NCBI GenBank assembly: GCA_027306915.1
Contig: DAHUYW010000016.1
Location: forward strand, 1 to 64,000
Source: Spirochaetales bacterium
Lineage (GTDB): Bacteria; Spirochaetota; Spirochaetia; DAHUYW01
DNA: 64,000 nt
Direction: 5' to 3'
The position numbers were made by a program, and so were the translations under genes. The notes beneath the pieces were generated by a model. That model searched no databases. It saw nothing but the letters and a program-made list of their open reading frames with translations, and was not told the DNA's origin. Shown in pieces: positions 60,435 to 64,000 of the stretch. Numbering within the stretch: position 1 is the stretch's first letter; each line of letters begins with the position of its first letter.

Positions 60435-62318
60435 ATGTACGACGATCACTTCGGCAACAACACTCAAGAAGCCTTCAAGCGGCGCTTAGGAACCATCACC
60501 TGGATCATCGTAGTGGTGATGCTCTTCTACGTCGGCCACCTTTTCGATCTCCAGGTCATTCGCGGCTCCTATTACCGGCGCCAATCCTACGACATCGCGC
60601 GGCGGGCAATCCCCATACCGGCACGGCGGGGGATGATCTTCGACCGCAATTACGACGTGCCCCTCGCTACCAATCGACCCTCCTTCGCTATCGACCTCGT
60701 TCCCGGGGAGGTGAAGGGGGTGACCCTTCCCACAATACTCGGACGGCTCGCCTCGGTCCTTCAGATACCGGCTGCAACCCTACAGGCGAAGCTTCCATCG
60801 AGGATTCTCGATCCCTATGCGCCGATCGAGATGGACGGCGGGCTCTCCTATGACACCATCGCCTACATCGCGGAGCACCTCGAACGCTTCCCGGGGGTGA
60901 CCTGGCATGCTAAGCCGACCCGGTTCTACCAAATCACCTGCTCCATCTCCCACATCGTCGGCTATGTCGGAGACATCACCCCGGACGAGCTGCAGGTTCT
61001 CTACAACAAAGGCTACTCGGCGGACTCGATAATCGGAAAGGACGGCGTGGAGAAGGTCTACGACAGCATCCTGCGCGGGAAGGATGGCGAGCGCTACCAG
61101 GTCGTCGACGTGAGCGGAAGAAGAATCGCCGGCCGCGACACCGCCATATCCCCGCCGGTGGACGGCGACAACATCGTCCTCACCGTCGACCGCCACATAC
61201 AGAAGCTCGCACAGGATGCCCTCGGAAAGCGCACGGGCGCCGTAGTCGTTCTCCGGCCGGCGACCGGAGCGATCCTCGCACTCGCCTCCTACCCCTCGTA
61301 CAATGCGAATCAGTTCTACACCAAGGAGGGACGCCAGGATCTCGACAAGGATTTCACCGACCCCAAGTTCCCCTTCCTCGATCGGGGGATCCAGGTGGCC
61401 TACGCCCCAGCTTCGACCTTCAAGATCGTGATGATAACCGCAGACATCGCGACCAACGCGCTCCCCCCGACTCGGACTCTCGACATCCAACCGACCCTCA
61501 CCCTCGGAGGCCGGGTCTGGCACAATTGGGAGCCCGTGCACTTCCCTGCGATGGATCTCGAGGAAGGCTTCGCTCAGTCCAACGACGTCTACTTCTGGAT
61601 CCTCGGCGGAAAGTACCTCGGCATCGATCGGATCGACGACTATGCGGCTCGGTTCGGTTTCGGACAAAAAACCGGCGTCGACCTGCCCGGAGAGGTCGCA
61701 GGGCTGCTTCCCACCCCCGAATGGAAACAGGACACCCTCGGCAGGCCTTGGGTCGGCGGCGATACGTTGAACATGTCTATCGGCCAGAGCTACCTCCTCG
61801 AGACCCCCCTCCAGATGGCCGACGAGGTAGCGATGGTGGTGAATAAGGGAGTCATCTACAGGCCGCACGTCCTAAAAGAGGTGCGAGATCCGGTCACCGG
61901 CGCAATCATCAAGCGCTACCATCGACAGGTGCTGCGCATATCCGGGATACGCCCCTCTGTCTTCGATCAGGTTCAGGCTGACATGCGCAACGAGATCAAG
62001 AATGGCACGGCGAACGTCGTCATTACGACCAAGGCGGTGAAGATTGCCGCCAAGACCGGAACCGGCCAGGTGGGCGATCCGGATCACTACACCTCGTGGT
62101 TTGCATCGTTCGGCCCCTACGGCGATCCCAACCCCATGGATCAGGTAGTCGTCGTGGTCCTGGTCGACGCGCAGAATCCGTGGCAGTGGTGGGCGCCCAA
62201 GGCGGCTTGCATCGTTTACCAGGGGATTTTCGCCCACCAGGACTACCAGCAGGCCCTCGCCGCCTTAAGCCCGGTCTGGTGGCTCAATTCATCCGTCGTG
62301 GGTAATTTCGACAGGTAG
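60435..62318 (+). CDS. mrdA: Penicillin-binding protein 2 (MrdA-like transpeptidase)
   Basis: 627 residues. One N-terminal helix (about 20-40), dimerization domain with RGMIFDRNYDVPLATN, and the transpeptidase domain with the active serine in PASTFK (near 320), SND near 380 and KTGTGQ near 540. It cross-links peptidoglycan for cell elongation with RodA/MreB. It is 15 bases after the GH130 gene. The TMs and motifs are complete. PBP2 rather than PBP3 is inferred from the long N-terminal dimerization part and the order of motifs. Confidence 0.93.
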   Translation: MYDDHFGNNTQEAFKRRLGTITWIIVVVMLFYVGHLFDLQVIRGSYYRRQSYDIARRAIPIPARRGMIFDRNYDVPLATNRPSFAIDLVPGEVKGVTLPTILGRLASVLQIPAATLQAKLPSRILDPYAPIEMDGGLSYDTIAYIAEHLERFPGVTWHAKPTRFYQITCSISHIVGYVGDITPDELQVLYNKGYSADSIIGKDGVEKVYDSILRGKDGERYQVVDVSGRRIAGRDTAISPPVDGDNIVLTVDRHIQKLAQDALGKRTGAVVVLRPATGAILALASYPSYNANQFYTKEGRQDLDKDFTDPKFPFLDRGIQVAYAPASTFKIVMITADIATNALPPTRTLDIQPTLTLGGRVWHNWEPVHFPAMDLEEGFAQSNDVYFWILGGKYLGIDRIDDYAARFGFGQKTGVDLPGEVAGLLPTPEWKQDTLGRPWVGGDTLNMSIGQSYLLETPLQMADEVAMVVNKGVIYRPHVLKEVRDPVTGAIIKRYHRQVLRISGIRPSVFDQVQADMRNEIKNGTANVVITTKAVKIAAKTGTGQVGDPDHYTSWFASFGPYGDPNPMDQVVVVVLVDAQNPWQWWAPKAACIVYQGIFAHQDYQQALAALSPVWWLNSSVVGNFDR

Positions 62319-62384
62319 GCCCGCGGACCGCACCGCGCGGGTCAGTTCGCGATCTTCGCACCATCCCGGCTGTCTCGTTTTCCC

Positions 62385-62399
62385 GTTGCAATATGCAAC
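62385..62399. promoter_or_regulatory. Small inverted repeat upstream of the lipoprotein gene
   Basis: GTTGCA-ATA-TGCAAC is a perfect 6-bp dyad about 54 bases before ATG 62453. It could be an operator or part of a leader hairpin. No clear -10/-35 pair is seen beside it. Confidence 0.3.
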
Positions 62400-62452
62400 C
62401 GGAGGGGTGATAATCGACCCAAGTCGACGACCAGATTGGTAGGAATGATCGG

Positions 62453-63022
62453 ATGGCTTCAAGGGTTTCCCGGTACGCGTTGCGGATCGTGGGGCTTGCC
62501 GTGACGGCATTCGCGCTTGCTCAGTGCGCCCTCTTCGCTTCGATCTTTGGACCTTCAAAATGGGACGTCCTGTCGGCTCTTGCCGCCTTTGAGGATGGGG
62601 TGGAGGCGGCGGACTCCGGCACCTCCGTGGCGACTTCAACCTCGGTGACCTGGGCCAACTCCGACGGATCTGCGGCATTCGAATACTCGATACCGACCGG
62701 CAGCCCGCCGAGCTTCCCGGGCCAGTATACCTTCAAGGGGTATCGGAGCTCACGGAGCGCCTACGTGCTCGACGGTACCCTGGCCATCGCCCTCAACAAT
62801 CCCTACTACGGAAGCGTAGGCGGAATCTACAAAGTCGCCGATCTAGCGATCACCGGGACCCTCTCCCTTTCCGGGGGCGACCTCTCGAGCCTCGATTTCA
62901 ATATCAGCTCGTCGCTCTATGGGTCCACCTCCGGGGGGTCCACGCATTTCAGCGCCTCGAATTACGGCGGAACCCTCTCCGCGAATGGAAACTCGTTCGA
63001 CGTCGCCCGACTCTACGAGTGA
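62453..63022 (+). CDS. Small predicted lipoprotein
   Basis: 189 residues. Lipoprotein signal peptide with lipobox ALAQC near 21-25. The mature part is serine/glycine/tyrosine-rich with repeated strands (AAFEYSIPTGS, YTFKGYRSS, AITGTLSLSGG, SSSLYGSTSGGSTHFSA), suggesting a small beta-sandwich or surface protein. I do not recognise a family. TAGGAA is a modest ribosome site before ATG 62453. Convergent with the following glycosidase. Confidence 0.75.
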   Translation: MASRVSRYALRIVGLAVTAFALAQCALFASIFGPSKWDVLSALAAFEDGVEAADSGTSVATSTSVTWANSDGSAAFEYSIPTGSPPSFPGQYTFKGYRSSRSAYVLDGTLAIALNNPYYGSVGGIYKVADLAITGTLSLSGGDLSSLDFNISSSLYGSTSGGSTHFSASNYGGTLSANGNSFDVARLYE

Positions 63023-63049
63023 TGGAATCGGGGTCAGGGATGGCCCGAC

Positions 63050-64000
63050 TCATTCTCCAAAGTACAGCACTCGCCCCTGCTCCACGCACTCCGCTGCATA
63101 GAGGTACATCGCCGCCGACCACGTCTGCCAGTCCTGGCCGCGCGGCGTGCCGTCCTGAGCCTTGATCCACTCGTTGAAGCCCCAGCCCGCGGCCGCCTGG
63201 TGCTCGTCGCCTGTCGCGCCCCGAACCAGGTCATGGCCCGCCGCGAGCCGATTGAGCTCGGTGAGGGCGGCAAGCCTCCGCTCGGCAATCTGCGGGAATC
63301 CGGCCGCAAGTGCGGCCACCACGTAGAGTCCGGCGGCGAAGGGCCAAATCCCCCCGTTGTGATACTCCCCCGGCCGATTGTATTTCTCGTACCGCGGCCG
63401 CCAATCGGCGTCGCCGGGTTGAATGAAAGGGAAGAAGCAGGGGGGCAGATCCACCGCGAGGTCCCCCCGCGTGCGCAGCCCCTCGCACTCCCGCTCGATC
63501 CACTGGATGAGCTCGCGGGAGCGAGCCATATCCGCGAGACCCCCAATCACCGCCAGGGAATTCCCGACCAGATCAAAGCGATCGCTTGAGTAGATCTTGT
63601 AGGACCAAAGAGCAAAGTGCGGACCGCTCCCAGCCCGCAGTCCCTCGTGGACGTGCCGGACCTGCGACTCGCCCTCGGTCCTCGGCAGGTTGGCGAGATC
63701 GGCAAGGCGAGCGGCCTCCTTACCCTTGCCGAAGAGGCGGAGGTAAGCGTGCACGATCGCGTTCACATAGAGGCCGTATCCGAGGACCCACTGCTCGTCG
63801 CGCCAATCGCTCGTCGGCAGCTGAGCTACGAGCCCGTCGTCGCCGGGGCTCTGATAAGCCATCCAGGTGAGGGAGCGCTCAACTGCCCCCGCGAGAAAGC
63901 CCTCCTCGCCGCTGACCTTCCGAAAGAGGGCGACCGCAAGCAGGAACAGGGGAGTGGTGTCGCTCGCCCCCCGATCGAGGGGGTCGTGGACAAGGGAGGG
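63050..64000 (-). CDS. Debranching-type alpha/alpha-barrel glycosidase, C-terminal part
   Basis: 316 residues are present; the frame is open to the window edge, so the 5' end is missing. The visible part includes DPLDRGASDTTPLFLLAVALF at the edge (acidic pocket region of amylo-alpha-1,6-glucosidase and neutral invertase relatives), PGEYHNGGIWPFAAGLYV near the middle, and GFNEWIKAQDGTPRGQDWQTWSAAMYLYA (in family form) near the end, where the catalytic base of such barrels lies. It would hydrolyse an alpha-linked oligosaccharide or polysaccharide. It converges on the lipoprotein gene with a 27-base gap. Confidence 0.8.
   Translation of the reverse strand, partial: PSLVHDPLDRGASDTTPLFLLAVALFRKVSGEEGFLAGAVERSLTWMAYQSPGDDGLVAQLPTSDWRDEQWVLGYGLYVNAIVHAYLRLFGKGKEAARLADLANLPRTEGESQVRHVHEGLRAGSGPHFALWSYKIYSSDRFDLVGNSLAVIGGLADMARSRELIQWIERECEGLRTRGDLAVDLPPCFFPFIQPGDADWRPRYEKYNRPGEYHNGGIWPFAAGLYVVAALAAGFPQIAERRLAALTELNRLAAGHDLVRGATGDEHQAAAGWGFNEWIKAQDGTPRGQDWQTWSAAMYLYAAECVEQGRVLYFGE

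Overview
The window is a GC-rich bacterial chromosome segment, densely coding in both orientations. It most likely comes from a member of the Spirochaetota. This is an inference from lipoprotein and solute-binding signal peptides of the type seen in that phylum (such as FAAGAGEKAA and LAFSKGQSES), from a large protein at 35283-37046 that resembles spirochaete-restricted hypothetical proteins, and from the abundance of sugar ABC transporters. The organism is diderm: there are an OprB-type porin, another predicted outer-membrane barrel and a LolA-like carrier. I found no rRNA, tRNA, CRISPR array, transposase or phage gene.

Region 1 (1-15.3 kb) is a carbohydrate catabolic locus. Reading leftward: DhaK, DhaL, a four-gene Gld-type ABC module (ATPase, permease, auxiliary protein, DUF4340 protein), a 3-hydroxyisobutyrate-dehydrogenase-like oxidoreductase, then a strong promoter and an RbsB/LsrB-like binding protein, a two-domain sugar ATPase and the first residues of a permease. 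Reading rightward: a LacI-type regulator, the E1 alpha and beta subunits of a 2-oxoacid-type dehydrogenase and an 84-residue stand-alone lipoyl domain with no E2 or E3. A convergent FGGY sugar kinase closes the locus. A shared TTTAGTT-type motif lies near both leftward promoters.

Region 2 (15.4-24.1 kb) holds a C_GCAxxG_C_C protein, an MsbA-like ABC exporter, a DUF2934 protein, a lipoprotein with a clear terminator, and a leftward unit (MFS transporter, GHL6-like glycoside hydrolase, degenerate aldo/keto reductase) containing two truncated gene remnants.

Region 3 (24.2-30.7 kb) is one leftward operon that appears to build a trans-envelope export route: integral membrane protein, winged-helix regulator, LolD-like ATPase, two FtsX-type permeases, a LolA-like carrier and a predicted outer-membrane barrel. 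A perfect 12-bp palindrome at its promoter suggests autoregulation.

Region 4 (30.7-37.1 kb) has a decayed PEP-synthase/rifampicin-phosphotransferase-type pseudogene, a GH20 hexosaminidase lipoprotein divergent from an Fpg/Nei DNA glycosylase across a symmetric promoter, and the large spirochaete-type hypothetical protein.

Region 5 (37.2-45.1 kb) couples sensing to transport: YesN-like response regulator, YesM-like kinase, a membrane-anchored sugar-binding protein, then a second sugar ABC transporter (binding protein, permease, single-domain ATPase).

Region 6 (45.1-64 kb) carries ferredoxin-NADP reductase, RlmN, a two-domain rhodanese, GlpD, an OprB porin with a DoxX-like protein, an Fsr-like MFS exporter, a membrane-fused spermidine-synthase homologue, a conserved protein of unknown role, a GT4 glycosyltransferase divergent from a GH130 mannoside phosphorylase, penicillin-binding protein 2, a small lipoprotein and the C-terminal part of a debranching-type alpha/alpha-barrel glycosidase.
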